A stretch of 22,376 bases of DNA from Welwitschia mirabilis (taxonomy: Eukaryota; Gnetophyta; Gnetopsida; Welwitschiales), in assembly GCA_051453625.1 (NCBI GenBank), contig JBOZIK010000001.1, positions 16,092,531-16,114,906 on the forward strand, written 5' to 3'. Below are positions 10,696 to 21,071 of the stretch, one piece after another. The position numbers and the translations under genes were made by a program. The first letter of the stretch is position 1, and every line of letters starts with the position of its first letter. The notes beneath the pieces were generated by a model, which saw only the letters and a program-made list of their open reading frames with translations, searched no databases and was not told the DNA's origin.

Positions 10696-10939
10696 GTCCA
10701 CTTTTAAGAATCAATCATGTAAGAATTGCATTAATTTATACTAGTACAATGGCTATGTTAAATACATAGTATAGAAACAAGGTATCATAATTAAGGTTGT
10801 AGTTTTATTTACTTCATATGTCAACTTGTAATGTAGCACCAATTACCTTGACTATAAGATCTTAATATGATGGGCTAAAATATATAAGCTCTACAAAAGT
10901 TGTATTAAGCATAGGAGAATAAAATGTTAAGCTAAGATA

Positions 10940-11799
10940 AATTACACTTTAACCAATGCTTCCTTAAGTATAATATACATATTCAATTAACTAGAATGAC
11001 TAAACCCTAATACACCTATTGTCTTGACTTAGTGTTCTTACTTACTAATCATATTTAGCATTTTTAATATGTTTATTAATCATATTAAACCTATAATAAA
11101 TTATGTTTTTAGTCTTCATTAACTATTTGCACTAGACTCATATACATACACATTTTTTATAAGCATATGAGGAAAAGAAAATTTGTCCCAAAGTAATGTT
11201 ATCTAAATGATAATTATGGGGCAACTTACTATATAATAAATCTTAAGTTATGAATTCAAGGAATATTCTAGGATGACTTCAAATCAAGAGAAGCTTATTT
11301 TCCTTAAAGAGCTTAACAAAGTAAGGGGAAGATTTATTTTAATCAATTAACAAATAAACCTCATTTCATTAAAGATAAATAAGATTTTAGAATTTCTAAT
11401 ATAAACCTATAGTTTATAATTATAATTCTAATACAATATTTATATGGTAATGATTTTAAGATAATATTTATATTGTTGTAGATATTACAGGGAATCTGTC
11501 CTATTTGACTTATTGCCATTACTAAAAACAAAGGTAATATGTATACAATTCCCAAAAAAATAAAATGCTATTACTAGAAATTGGTCACATGGCCTCCTGA
11601 GTTCTATCTTAATAGCATTTTAATAACTAATTAAGGTAAGATAAGGAATAAATTAATTACTAGATTATCATCACTTAGGACAACTACATGCAAATAGAAG
11701 GAAGACATTGCTAAGGACCTTCTGCAAGGATTTATTGATGTAAGACTTTGCATTTCTTGAGATTGCTTTTACAATAATATGATAATAGAGGAAACTCTA
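10940..11799. other. AT-rich stretch, possibly the 3' part of the Helitron
   Basis: No domain is recognisable. A plus-strand stretch near 11272-11350 reads MTSNQEKLIFLKELNKV before a stop, but I cannot assign it. The open stretch on the minus strand at 11361-11555 looks random. Confidence 0.35.
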
Positions 11800-12210
11800 T
11801 TGGGTAGCATTTGAAAGGAAAGAAGTATGTGCATAAGATAAATAAAGAAAGACACATTTTAGATGGAGGAAATAGCAATGGACAGTGAAGTCAGAGGAAC
11901 ACAGTGGCAAAGCAGAGAGTAGCTTATGAGATAGACCATGCACACAAGGAAGGAGATAGTGGTGGGTAGAAAAATAGATAATATAACACGTGGATAGGTA
12001 CAAAGATACACAGACAAGCATAAACATATGTATACAAGCATAGAGAGAAGGGAAGGTGCAAATAGGAGATAGGCATGGAGAGAAGGATAGGCACAGACAA
12101 GTGCAAAGAGATGCAGATGAGCACGAGGAAAAGACAGGCACAGATGATGCACTTGTAGAAGGAGAAGCCTTAAAACAAAGAGGAGGGATAGCTATTAAAT
12201 AGGTTGACAT
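11800..12210 (+). other. Purine-rich, GC-richer island with a 52-codon open stretch
   Basis: The plus strand is rich in G and A and clearly less AT-rich than its flanks. Phrases such as 'gcatagagagaagg' (12038) and 'gcatggagagaagg' (12073), and 'gataggcacagacaag' and 'aagacaggcacagatg', recur, suggesting degenerate internal repetition. On the plus strand 12044-12199 is open for 52 codons and highly charged (for example DADEHEEKTGTDDALVEGEA), ending at TAG 12200-12202. The Cys/Ser/Leu-rich minus-strand frames over the same bases follow from this composition. It may be a fragment of a charged-protein gene or an old minisatellite. Confidence 0.3.
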
Positions 12211-14319
12211 TAAAACACTGTCATCAAATGTGAAGTAGAAGGTAGCTAATGAGTTTACATCATTGAGGGCCTACAAAGATAGTACATGCAAGAGGAAGAA
12301 AGAAGGCCTTTACTAAGGAGAAATGCTTATAATTGCTTAATAATTTTATTAAATAGACGGGATTCAACTAAAATTGCTAGAGAAAGCTTGAAATAAATTT
12401 AATAGTAATTTATTTATGGATCAATGTACTAGCCCTAAAAATTACATATTTTCTAATCATAAAGTTTACACCTAAGAAACTCTTAACTTATCATTTAATT
12501 CTTAGTTAATTTAACCATAAAGTAGAGTTACTTTTAAGGCTTAATAGTTCAGTAAATAATAAATATCCATAGCATTAATTGGAAATAAATTATCTATTAT
12601 GTATCACTATTTATTCTTGTATAAAAGAGATGCATAAAATTGAATATCATATTAACTTAACCACTATGCTATAGTTTCACTTGTAATTTATTAATACAAT
12701 AAATACTTGATGGCTATAGTATTAGCTACATTTGTTGAAAATAAAGTATATATAACTTAAGTTATGTATTACTATGTGTGAGATACATATATAAAAATAA
12801 TCCTCAAATAACTTTTACAAAAAAAAAAAAGAACTAACACAAAAATCTTTTCTTATAAGAATAAATAGGTATTTCTTTATTTCTAAGATAAAGACAAGTT
12901 TAATACTAACATCATACCAACAACTATTACAAATATTTAGAACACACAAGTGTTCTAATCATAAGCATGCAATAGAGTAAGAAAGCACATAGATGACACC
13001 TAGTTTACATTGCATTTATTAACTCTTTTTAACATCATCTTTGTAATAGTTCCTGCACATGCAAGTATGGTATGAGAACTGTTAACCATCACAGTTTTCA
13101 ATGTAAACCAAGACAATGAAATAGGGAGGCAAGAGTTCCCTAAAGTAAGATAGAAGACTACATCACAAATGACATGATTAAGATTTCTCATTAATCGATA
13201 TTATCTTCTTTAATGTTGTTTTAAAACATAATTTAAGTAATCAAGTTATACAAATCTAGGAGGGATAAAATTATCATAATTGTACATATATTTTTTTCTT
13301 TTTTCCTAGAGATACAGTCCCATGGTTATGGAACTCATAATAAATATTATTACTCTTTCATGTTTGAATAACTAGTTACCTTGACTGGATTTAGTTTTAC
13401 TATTAAGGTTAATGATCAAACAAGATGATTACATGCATGATTTATAAAAAGGCTACATAACATGAAATAGTTGCAATAGTTAATAATAAGATAGCTTAGG
13501 ATTAATAAGATTCTCATAACTGGCTCACATAAAACATCGACTCTACAAATCAATAGAAGACTCTTACAAGGTATTATTGGATGACCTTAAGGTTTTATAA
13601 ATAGTTTAGCACATATCCAATAATACAAGGAATATTACATTCATATGATATGTACAATATTCAATAAGAGATATACTACTATGTGAAAGAAAAGCTAAGA
13701 CCATGCAAAAGTACATGAGATTAGAACCATACAAGTATTTATAAAAGAAGATTGAGAACCATACTTATTCTTTAATAAACTCCAAGGTATTCCTAGATGT
13801 ATCCAAGCTCCACATGATCATAATTTGCAAGGTATACACATATGACTCTAATGGCTAGGGTACTCAAGTTTTTATAACATAGGACTAATAGTAGGACTAA
13901 TGATAAGGCTTAAATTCTACAAACAGTTTAGGTTCTCATAACCATCCTTTCTAAGCCTAGAGACTAGATGTAAATAATAATATAACAATATCTTACAAAT
14001 AAATCTAAATGCATGAGATAAATTACAAGAGCAAAGACTTTAGATCACATATAATTACTATTACATGAATAAACATAATTAAGAAAAATCTATATCAAAG
14101 CTGTAGTTAGTCTCCAATATAAACCAAGTGTTCAACTTTTCACCGCAATAAATAAAACTCATACATTATCAATAGTAAATTTCATAAGTAATGCAATATT
14201 TTAATGGTTATAAATGTAGTTAATATTTTAATAAATTTTAAGTGATAACATGCAGGTCCTTTAGTTTTAATATTACTTTTATCACAAATATTATTATATA
14301 TAAATAGTTAGCAACTAGA
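12211..14319. other. AT-rich stretch with small palindromes only
   Basis: No coding remnant could be supported. There is a 14-bp palindrome 'ataacttaagttat' at 12752-12765, and an 11-bp inverted repeat 'gtattattgga' (13571-13581) with 'tccaataatac' (13616-13626). A 63-codon minus-strand open stretch at 13000-13191 resembles no family I know. Confidence 0.4.
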
Positions 14320-14343
14320 ATTATTATTATTATTATTATTATT
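14320..14343. repeat. (ATT)8 microsatellite
   Basis: Eight perfect ATT triplets in a row. Confidence 0.95.
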
Positions 14344-14521
14344 AAATTTACAAATTTAAATTAACTATCTAAATGACTAAGAAGGTTTTATAATCTTAGA
14401 AAAAAAAATCTATGCATGACAAATATCTCCCTCTTATCTCAGGTTTCCATTGTAATATATCATCCTTTCTCTCCCATGTTATCTCATCTTCTATCTGCCC
14501 TGCCCATTTAACCTTGTACAA

Positions 14522-14896
14522 TGTTGTGGTGCAAATTTATGCAATGTTCACGCCTTAATTTAAATCCTATTAATTACAAATAAGATGCACAAATATAACA
14601 CCCTAGTATAGACAGAGTGATCCGAATGTCGTAATTCCATTGAAGGCCAATGGTATGGATAACAAAGATTTGATTTAAAGAAAGAAATATGTAACCTTAA
14701 TCTACTAAATTAAATTACAATGCATGAAATTGAAATAATAATGTAACTAATCTATGAAACTAAAATAATGATGCAACTAATATACTCAAGCTCAACCTTA
14801 ACAAAGGATGCCCTCATAAATAAACCTGTCACAAATCTTAAACAACATAAACTATGAGGGATAAGTTCCTGCAAATATTGAACAAAAGGATAATTT
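14522..14896 (-). mobile_element. LTR fragment of the Athila-type family (extra copy)
   Basis: It begins 'tgttgtggtgcaaatttatgc', matching the LTR end at 21072 ('tgttatggtacaaatttatgc'), and stays alignable until the N gap. It then appears a second time after the gap from LTR position of about 40. Over roughly 86 bases compared by hand the two copies differ at about 7, so this is not a simple duplicated read. It is either a separate nested or tandem LTR or an assembly join of two elements. Confidence 0.65.
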
Positions 14897-15048
14897 NNNN
14901 NNNNNNNNNNNNNNNNNNNNNNNNNNNNNNNNNNNNNNNNNNNNNNNNNNNNNNNNNNNNNNNNNNNNNNNNNNNNNNNNNNNNNNNNNNNNNNNNNNNN
15001 NNNNNNNNNNNNNNNNNNNNNNNNNNNNNNNNNNNNNNNNNNNNNNNN
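14897..15048. other. 152-N assembly gap
   Basis: An unresolved run separating two partial copies of the same LTR. True length is unknown. Confidence 0.95.
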
Positions 15049-16325
15049 TTAAATCCTATTAATTACAAATAAGATGCACAAATATAGCATGCTATTATAG
15101 ACAGAGTGATCCAAATGTCGTAATTCCGTTGAAGGCCAATAGTATGGATAATAAAGAGTTGATTTCAAGAAAGAAATATGTAATCTTAATCTACTAAATT
15201 AAATTACAATCCATGAAATGGAATAGTGATGAAAAAATAATCTATGAAAAGAAACAACGATGCACTTAATTTAATCAAGCTCAACCTTGACAAAGGCTGC
15301 CCTCATAATCTATATAATTAAAGACACCTGTTAAGAATCTTAAACAACATAAACTATGAGGGATAAGTTCCTGCAACTATTGATAAAAAGGATAATTCAT
15401 ATTAAAAAGTATAAAAGACATTTATATCACAAAGTAGTAATTTCTTAATAAAGGATATGCCATCCAACACGAAGGTAAGGTCTTTCTGGATTATAAGATG
15501 GTCCTTCAGTTCCAAGATCTCCTATCATGAGAAAGTCAGGTACTATTAAAGATGATTAGGGATCAAGGGGAAACCTTTATTTATAGACAGAAAAGGAAAG
15601 GGAACTGACAAAAAAGTAAAGGAGAAACTCTAGCTAACATGCAAGGGAAAGTCGCAATAAAGAGGTGAAAACTCGGGAAAACATTCTGTAAAACTATGGG
15701 AAAATAATGTCGTCTCCATGGTCATCCGAACAAAGGAGAAGACGATGAGGATTAAGAATGAGATATCTATCTAGCTTTTAGTTTAACTACTTGTGAACTG
15801 TATGCGAAGTTCTGTCAACTAGTTCTGGAGATTTTGTACACTAATGTTGTCTAGACAATAAGGTGGACGATGATATTTGATAAGAAGATCTTTAGTTTAA
15901 CTGGGAGTTATCTCGAAATAACTTTATCATCTGCTTAGTTGAAGTTTTTATCTTGACTGTCATGTGGATGATGAGGTGGATGGTAATCTTTTCTTAATCT
16001 TTTATCAGTGTGATTATTTTATCATCTGTAGAATCATGATCCAAAAATATACTCTTCTATATCTGCATGATTTGCTTGTATTTTATCTAATATTTGCATG
16101 TTTTCATCTTATACTCCTTGAGTCTCAATTGTCATAAGAACTAAGTAATTATCTATTAATTCATCTGTAAAACAACTCAAAATACCCTATGAAATACACA
16201 TAAGTTGGCATCACAACATAGCCCCCCACTTTGCCTTATCAGTCCTTGATAAAACTAGGTAGTAAATCATATTTACGAGCCAACTTTTAAATAATAAAAA
16301 TATCTAGGATATCTAAAGAGGGTAT
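15049..16325 (-). mobile_element. 3' LTR of the Athila-type element (aligned part)
   Basis: It aligns almost without interruption to 21112-22376, from 'ttaaatcctattaattacaaa' to the block 'ttggcatcacaacatagccccccactt' and 'aactaggtag' near 16205-16265. In one 135-base segment I counted about 16 differences from the right-hand LTR, mostly transitions, so the insertion is not recent. The first 40 or so bases are in the gap. The LTR probably extends further right, since its partner is cut by the window end; the pyrimidine tract near 17300 is a candidate limit. Confidence 0.75.
15578..15586 (-). promoter_or_regulatory. TATA box of the 3' LTR
   Basis: The minus strand reads CTATAAATA, at the same place as in the partner LTR (21640-21648). 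Confidence 0.5.
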
Positions 16326-17300
16326 CTAAAATATACATATTAGTAATAAACTAAATTTCAAAAAAATTCAAAAACTAAATAACGTACTTGGTAACCATTA
16401 GAAATCGGTCATCTGGTACTATTGTCTGAATGATAATGAGGATAGAAGACTCCTCAAAAGATTTTTAAGATCTAGAACCTATGATAGAAATCATATTTTG
16501 CATTAATTATTGATAATTAGATTCTCATAATGATAAACTGTCAAATAAAAAGACGATCATGTAAAAATTAAAGAATTCTCTTTTAAAAATATGCAATCAT
16601 GTATTCTCATAATCAAAAAAATTTATATTAGAAATATGCAATACTAAAATTATATGTGTATCATGCCCCTCACTTAAAATGTGTAATGCATCTCGAATTG
16701 CTTAAAATAACAAAAATAAAAAATGAAAAAATGATTGGAAAGAAAACTACTAAATGCGTAAAGTCTTAAAAAAAGAAGAAAATGTGAAAATAACGAAAAA
16801 ATATTAGACATGAAAATAGAAGAAAAGCAGGGGAGAAATAGACATAAGGAACAAGAATAAGAATGTTTATCTATTCTAAGTACTAATGTAGCAAACTCCA
16901 AAGGAAAACATCATAACATTACCTGAGTAAAGATGCATGAAAAATGTAGTTACTCGATAAAGTTCATTTGAAAGGGCAGTGGTGATGGCGATATCCAATG
17001 TTTCAAGTCTATAGAATAATGAAGATAAAAATCAAAAGGTACTTAGAAATGGACTCATCTATTTCTACCTACAAACTCACCGAAATCTCCAAAAGTGAAG
17101 TGATCAAGTGGGAATACTAAAAGTTATACTTCTTTTGCCATGATGAGGGGAGTGCAACCACTATCACAGGAGTAAAGACCTACAAAGCATGGCCAACTGA
17201 CCTCCTAGTGGAGTTCCCATAGCTATCATATTACACTGCCAAAGGCTCCTCGTGGAAATATTTTCCCTGGTGTACTTGTGATAGGACATCATGCTTTTTA
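16326..17300. other. Probable remainder of U3 or 3' untranslated internal region
   Basis: No partner sequence is available in the window for this part. The right half (about 17049-17299) is GC-richer. On the plus strand it is open from an ATG at 17049 for 24 codons and then continues in frame with only two stops to about 17299. I do not recognise the peptide. The minus-strand frame 16674-16901 is low-complexity and unlikely to be coding. Confidence 0.3.
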
Positions 17301-17330
17301 CTTTTCTTTCTTTCTTTCTTTTTTTTTTTT
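17301..17330 (-). promoter_or_regulatory. Candidate polypurine tract
   Basis: The minus strand is a pure A/G tract (A-run followed by GAAA repeats). It lies between the gag-pol side and the LTR side, where a plus-strand priming tract belongs. In the minus sense a 'TGATGTCC' that could start the LTR follows about ten bases later. That spacing is looser than usual, so the exact boundary is unsure. Confidence 0.35.
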
Positions 17331-17728
17331 AAGAAACATAATAATTCTCGTAGGATCACACACTTAAGAATACTAAGGTGAATAAGTAAAGTAAAAGACA
17401 GAAAAGAACATTCCTTGATAACTTAGGATTTAACCACCATTGAAAAAAACAACACAAGAAACAAGGTATCTTCCTATAACTATAGTCCATATATAGGATA
17501 ATGTTTCAAGATTGAGTGAATCCAATCTTACCACTTATAAATGCCTAAGTATAAACTAATTATGATACTTTATAAAGTAATATACAAGTCAAGTTAAAAG
17601 ATGATCAAATAAAATCATAATTTTTAACTAAGGAGTAGGCTAAGGAAGAAATTAGGTAGGAAACAAATGATTCTATTATATTTATAGTTGTGTCTAAAAT
17701 TCATCATATCATTTCAATCATTTTTTAT
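17331..17728. other. AT-rich internal region with no recognisable feature
   Basis: It lies between the purine tract and the 584-N gap. No reverse transcriptase, RNase H or integrase motif is visible on the minus strand. Confidence 0.4.
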
Positions 17729-18312
17729 NNNNNNNNNNNNNNNNNNNNNNNNNNNNNNNNNNNNNNNNNNNNNNNNNNNNNNNNNNNNNNNNNNNNNNNN
17801 NNNNNNNNNNNNNNNNNNNNNNNNNNNNNNNNNNNNNNNNNNNNNNNNNNNNNNNNNNNNNNNNNNNNNNNNNNNNNNNNNNNNNNNNNNNNNNNNNNNN
17901 NNNNNNNNNNNNNNNNNNNNNNNNNNNNNNNNNNNNNNNNNNNNNNNNNNNNNNNNNNNNNNNNNNNNNNNNNNNNNNNNNNNNNNNNNNNNNNNNNNNN
18001 NNNNNNNNNNNNNNNNNNNNNNNNNNNNNNNNNNNNNNNNNNNNNNNNNNNNNNNNNNNNNNNNNNNNNNNNNNNNNNNNNNNNNNNNNNNNNNNNNNNN
18101 NNNNNNNNNNNNNNNNNNNNNNNNNNNNNNNNNNNNNNNNNNNNNNNNNNNNNNNNNNNNNNNNNNNNNNNNNNNNNNNNNNNNNNNNNNNNNNNNNNNN
18201 NNNNNNNNNNNNNNNNNNNNNNNNNNNNNNNNNNNNNNNNNNNNNNNNNNNNNNNNNNNNNNNNNNNNNNNNNNNNNNNNNNNNNNNNNNNNNNNNNNNN
18301 NNNNNNNNNNNN
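17729..18312. other. 584-N assembly gap
   Basis: An unresolved run directly downstream, in the minus sense, of the protease remnant, where reverse transcriptase would begin. Any open frame across it is meaningless. Confidence 0.95.
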
Positions 18313-18861
18313 TTTTATGATTTGTTCTTTTACAATTTACTTTAGGTTTGGATGGTTCTGTAAAGATAGGGTTGGTTTTATATCTTCTTTCAAACCTAAA
18401 TCGTTTTCTAAATCTTTTTTAGTTGCATCAAAGACTCATATTAAAAATCATTTATTTCCAAAGTGACATTTTATTAATCTATTTCTAGTGTCTATGATGC
18501 AATGGGCAGTTGTGCAGAAAGATCTACCTAAAAGTAGGGGATATTCATTTTGATTCTTAACTTCTAAAAAAACTACATCTATGGGGTAGAAACCTTCCTC
18601 GATTTGAATGACCAACTCCTTTATCATACCTAAGGGTTTCTTGACAAATGAAACAGCTAACTTTAAGATAATTTCCGTAGGTTCTATTTTCTTTTCCAAT
18701 CCTAAACGTTTACAAATGTAAAAGGGCATGAGGTTAACACTAGCTCCTACATATATCAAGGCTTTCTTAATTTTTTGGTTCCATTCTAATGTGACACTAA
18801 CAATGGTTGCCCCCAGGTCTTTAAATTTTGGACACTTCTTGGAAACTAAATTACTAATAGA
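18313..18861 (-). pseudogene. Retropepsin-like protease domain of pol, catalytic Asp lost
   Basis: In the element this enzyme would cleave the Gag-Pol polyprotein. The minus frame is open from 18861 to a TGA at 18448-18450. It shows KKCPKFKDLGA, then IYVGASVNLMP where the family has DLGAS(I/V)NLMP, the flap region, and YPLLLGRSFCTTAHCIID, matching the usual 'PLILGRPFLATxxxxID'. The catalytic Asp codon is replaced by Tyr (TAT, minus strand, 18751-18753), which should abolish activity. Two TGA stops follow the domain. The same frame then continues (VFDATKKDLENDL) to the N gap, as the linker before reverse transcriptase does. A TAA at 18862-18864 cuts it from gag. Confidence 0.8.
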
Positions 18862-18864
18862 TTA

Positions 18865-20581
18865 AGCTAGAAATACTTTATTAGGGATAGTTTATTTTTA
18901 TTTTCTTCTTATTAGGCCTGTCCATAGCTTAGAGTATTTAGGGTTTTCTTGTAAAAGTTTCCAAAAAAATAAGTTGATGCTTACGTCTTGCATTAAGGCT
19001 TTCAAGTAATCGTCAAATATAGGGTTTTCATTAAGCTTATTAAGCCAAGGGGTAGCAGATTTTTTTTGTTAGGAATTTTTCTTTTTATTGTTAAGTGAAG
19101 AAGGGAAGGAATGATTTGCTAAGATTTCTATGTCTTTTTTCTCATCATTATTGTCATTTTGGGAAGTTGAAGCCTTATGAGTAGGGGGAGTTATATTAAT
19201 TTCACTCCTTGTCACCATCTTACAATCTATTCATACTTTGTTAGGATTTGGTAAGGGTTGAATGGTAACAATCCTTTATGGTCTTTGGTTGGCAAGCATG
19301 GTTTGTTGTAGGATGTTTACTAGATTTTGTATGTTTGCATTTGTCTTCTCTTGAGTTTTTCTTAACTCTTTGATAGAATTCCTAAGAGGATCACTATGGT
19401 TCTGGGAGTTGGAAGGGCTTGCCATGTTATTTTAATAGTTGAATTAAAAGTTTTGATGTTTAAATCTATTTTGGTAAGATTGGGAGTTAGGATAATGTGT
19501 TTGAAAATTATTAGGTTATTCATTCATCCTATGTTGAAAATTGTGATTAGGGACTTATCTTTTGTTATAATTTTGAGTGTAGTTGGAGGGTACTTAGTTC
19601 AAAGTATGAACTTCTTCATAAATTCTCTCTTTACATGTAGGGAGTAAAGGACACTCTTTCATGATGTGATAACTATCCTCGCATAAATCACAAGTTGGAA
19701 TAATGAGTTGATTTTTTTAGTTACCACTTTAGCATCAAGGATCATCTGAGTGTATTTCTCTAAATTAGATTTGAAATCCTTAATGATGCTAGTTGGTTCA
19801 TGTTCTATTTTGGTTGTAGCTTTCTCGTCTTTGACTTAACTGAGATATTTGATGATTTGGCCTACTATTCTATTCTTTCTAAATGAAGGTTTTGGCTAAG
19901 TTTGACTTACTTTAACTAAATCTTCTAATATCTTTCAAGCATCTTCTAAAGTTTGGTTTAAGAGGTTACCTACATGAGAGAAATCTACAAGCTATTTAGT
20001 ATGACCATTTAACCTGCTATAGAAATAGTCTATTAATTCTACCTCTAAAAAGGCGTCTACTGGATTTGAATGTAAAGCCACAAAGAATCTCTCGTAAGTA
20101 GAAGCACAGTTTTCGTTAGGCAATTTTTGGAAGTTTGTAACTTCTTTCTTACATTTTCGGATGGTGGTTTCATTCATAAATATTTTGATAAAGGCTTTTT
20201 AAACTTGGCTCTAAGATTTTAGACTCTTATAAGGATTGTTCTAAGCTAAAGTTTAGTTTTATCTTATAATTTAATGGAAAAAATGACCATATAGGTTCTA
20301 TTAGTTATGCGCTTTTTACCATTTCCAGAAGTAAGGATAAGTTATTCAATTTTAGCGATGTGTTGTAGGGGGTCTTCATCAGGTTCTCCTCAAAAGGTAG
20401 GATAAGCATTTAGATTTATAAGTTCCACATTATCACTAGGACATAAGTCAAAAGGGTTTTGAATTTCAAGTCATTTATTTGCAATGAGATCTCTCAGAGT
20501 CACACAAGAAGTAGGAGTAATCGTTCCAACAATAGGGATTGGATTCAACGAGAAAGGTTGTTTTTGGTGAGAGGTTAACAT
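18865..20581 (-). pseudogene. Gag of the Athila-type element, frameshifted
   Basis: Gag forms the virus-like particle that packages element RNA. Reading starts at an ATG at 20581 (MLTSHQKQPFSLNP) and shows INLNAYPTF, then GEPDEDPLQHIAKIE, resembling the usual 'GLPxEDPxxHLxxF'. After a frameshift near 20200 comes a 61-codon open piece (to 19992) with VTNFQKLPNENCASTYERF and LIDYFYSRLNG, the conserved retrotransposon Gag core. After another shift comes a CCHC knuckle at 19651-19692, Asn/Tyr-rich sequence, a helical segment (19265-19420, ELRKTQEKTNANIQNLVNIL) and a basic VTRSE box. At least two frameshifts and many stops are present. The plus-strand open frame 19396-19647 is a shadow of it. Confidence 0.75.
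19651..19692 (-). other. CCHC zinc knuckle of Gag
   Basis: The peptide CDLCEDSYHIMKEC fits CX2CX4HX4C exactly. This RNA-binding motif is intact and lies in the same frame as the protease domain. Confidence 0.8.
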
Positions 20582-21050
20582 GGTATGATATTTTTCAAAA
20601 TTAAAATCAGATTCTTTTACAGAATTAAAAATAAAAAATTTTAGGAAATTTTAAAGTTTGCTTACCTAAGATATTTTGATTTTTAATTTTAAAATTTAGA
20701 AAACCTTCTCTGATATTTTCTGTGATGAACTGCCTCTTTCTCTCTGGTATTTTTTTGCCTTTTCCTAATTTTACCATTCAACTTTGATTCTTAGATGATA
20801 TCATCCTGCACATCATCCAAATGATAACCTGGATGACAGAGACAGAAAACATAGACAACCGTAGAATGAGGGAAAGAAAAAAAGGGAATAGTCATCCGAT
20901 TGTGACATTTGGACGACGAAAAGGACATTAGTGGTTAGTAAAAACTTAAAACTAAAATAAAATACTTACAGAGTACTGGTACACAGCTACTGTAGCAAAT
21001 ATCTAGAATATCCACTAAAGCAATAATAACTCTCGATTTCTAAGCATCCT
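20582..21050 (-). other. Untranslated leader between PBS and gag
   Basis: No ORF. Between 20790 and 20930 the motif GTCATCC/GGATGAC and close variants occur in both orientations (20801, 20813, 20831, 20891, 20911). The same motifs are in the LTRs. Together they could form stem-loops in the genomic RNA. Confidence 0.45.
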
Positions 21051-21068
21051 TCCCCGACAATAGCGCCA
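21051..21068 (-). other. Primer-binding site for tRNA-Asp
   Basis: The minus strand reads TGGCGCTATTGTCGGGGA, three bases after the LTR end. It matches the complement of the 3' end of plant tRNA-Asp (TGGCGCCGTTGCCGGGGA) except for three transitions. tRNA-Asp priming is known for Athila-type elements. Confidence 0.8.
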
Positions 21069-21071
21069 ATT

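Noticed and set aside
10696-10935. Continuation of the Helitron protein in another frame
   Set aside because: A reading with NGYVKYI near 10747 loosely resembles the next conserved block, but it is too weak to annotate.
11797-12210. Minus-strand 137-codon Cys/Ser/Leu-rich frame with two overlapping frames
   Set aside because: Three overlapping open frames of low-complexity content are what a purine-rich plus strand produces. No domain or signal supports a protein.
11800-12210. LEA-type stress protein fragment
   Set aside because: The charged composition suggested it, but no 11-residue repeat could be read in a consistent frame.
14854-15072. 72-codon plus-strand open frame
   Set aside because: Mostly N. 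The known bases are LTR sequence.
17688-18466. Two long plus-strand open frames of 210 and 258 codons
   Set aside because: They are open only because they cross the 584-N gap. The real bases at the right end are antisense to the protease remnant.
19396-19647. 83-codon plus-strand frame
   Set aside because: It is a shadow on the strand opposite the gag linker, which reads convincingly on the minus strand.
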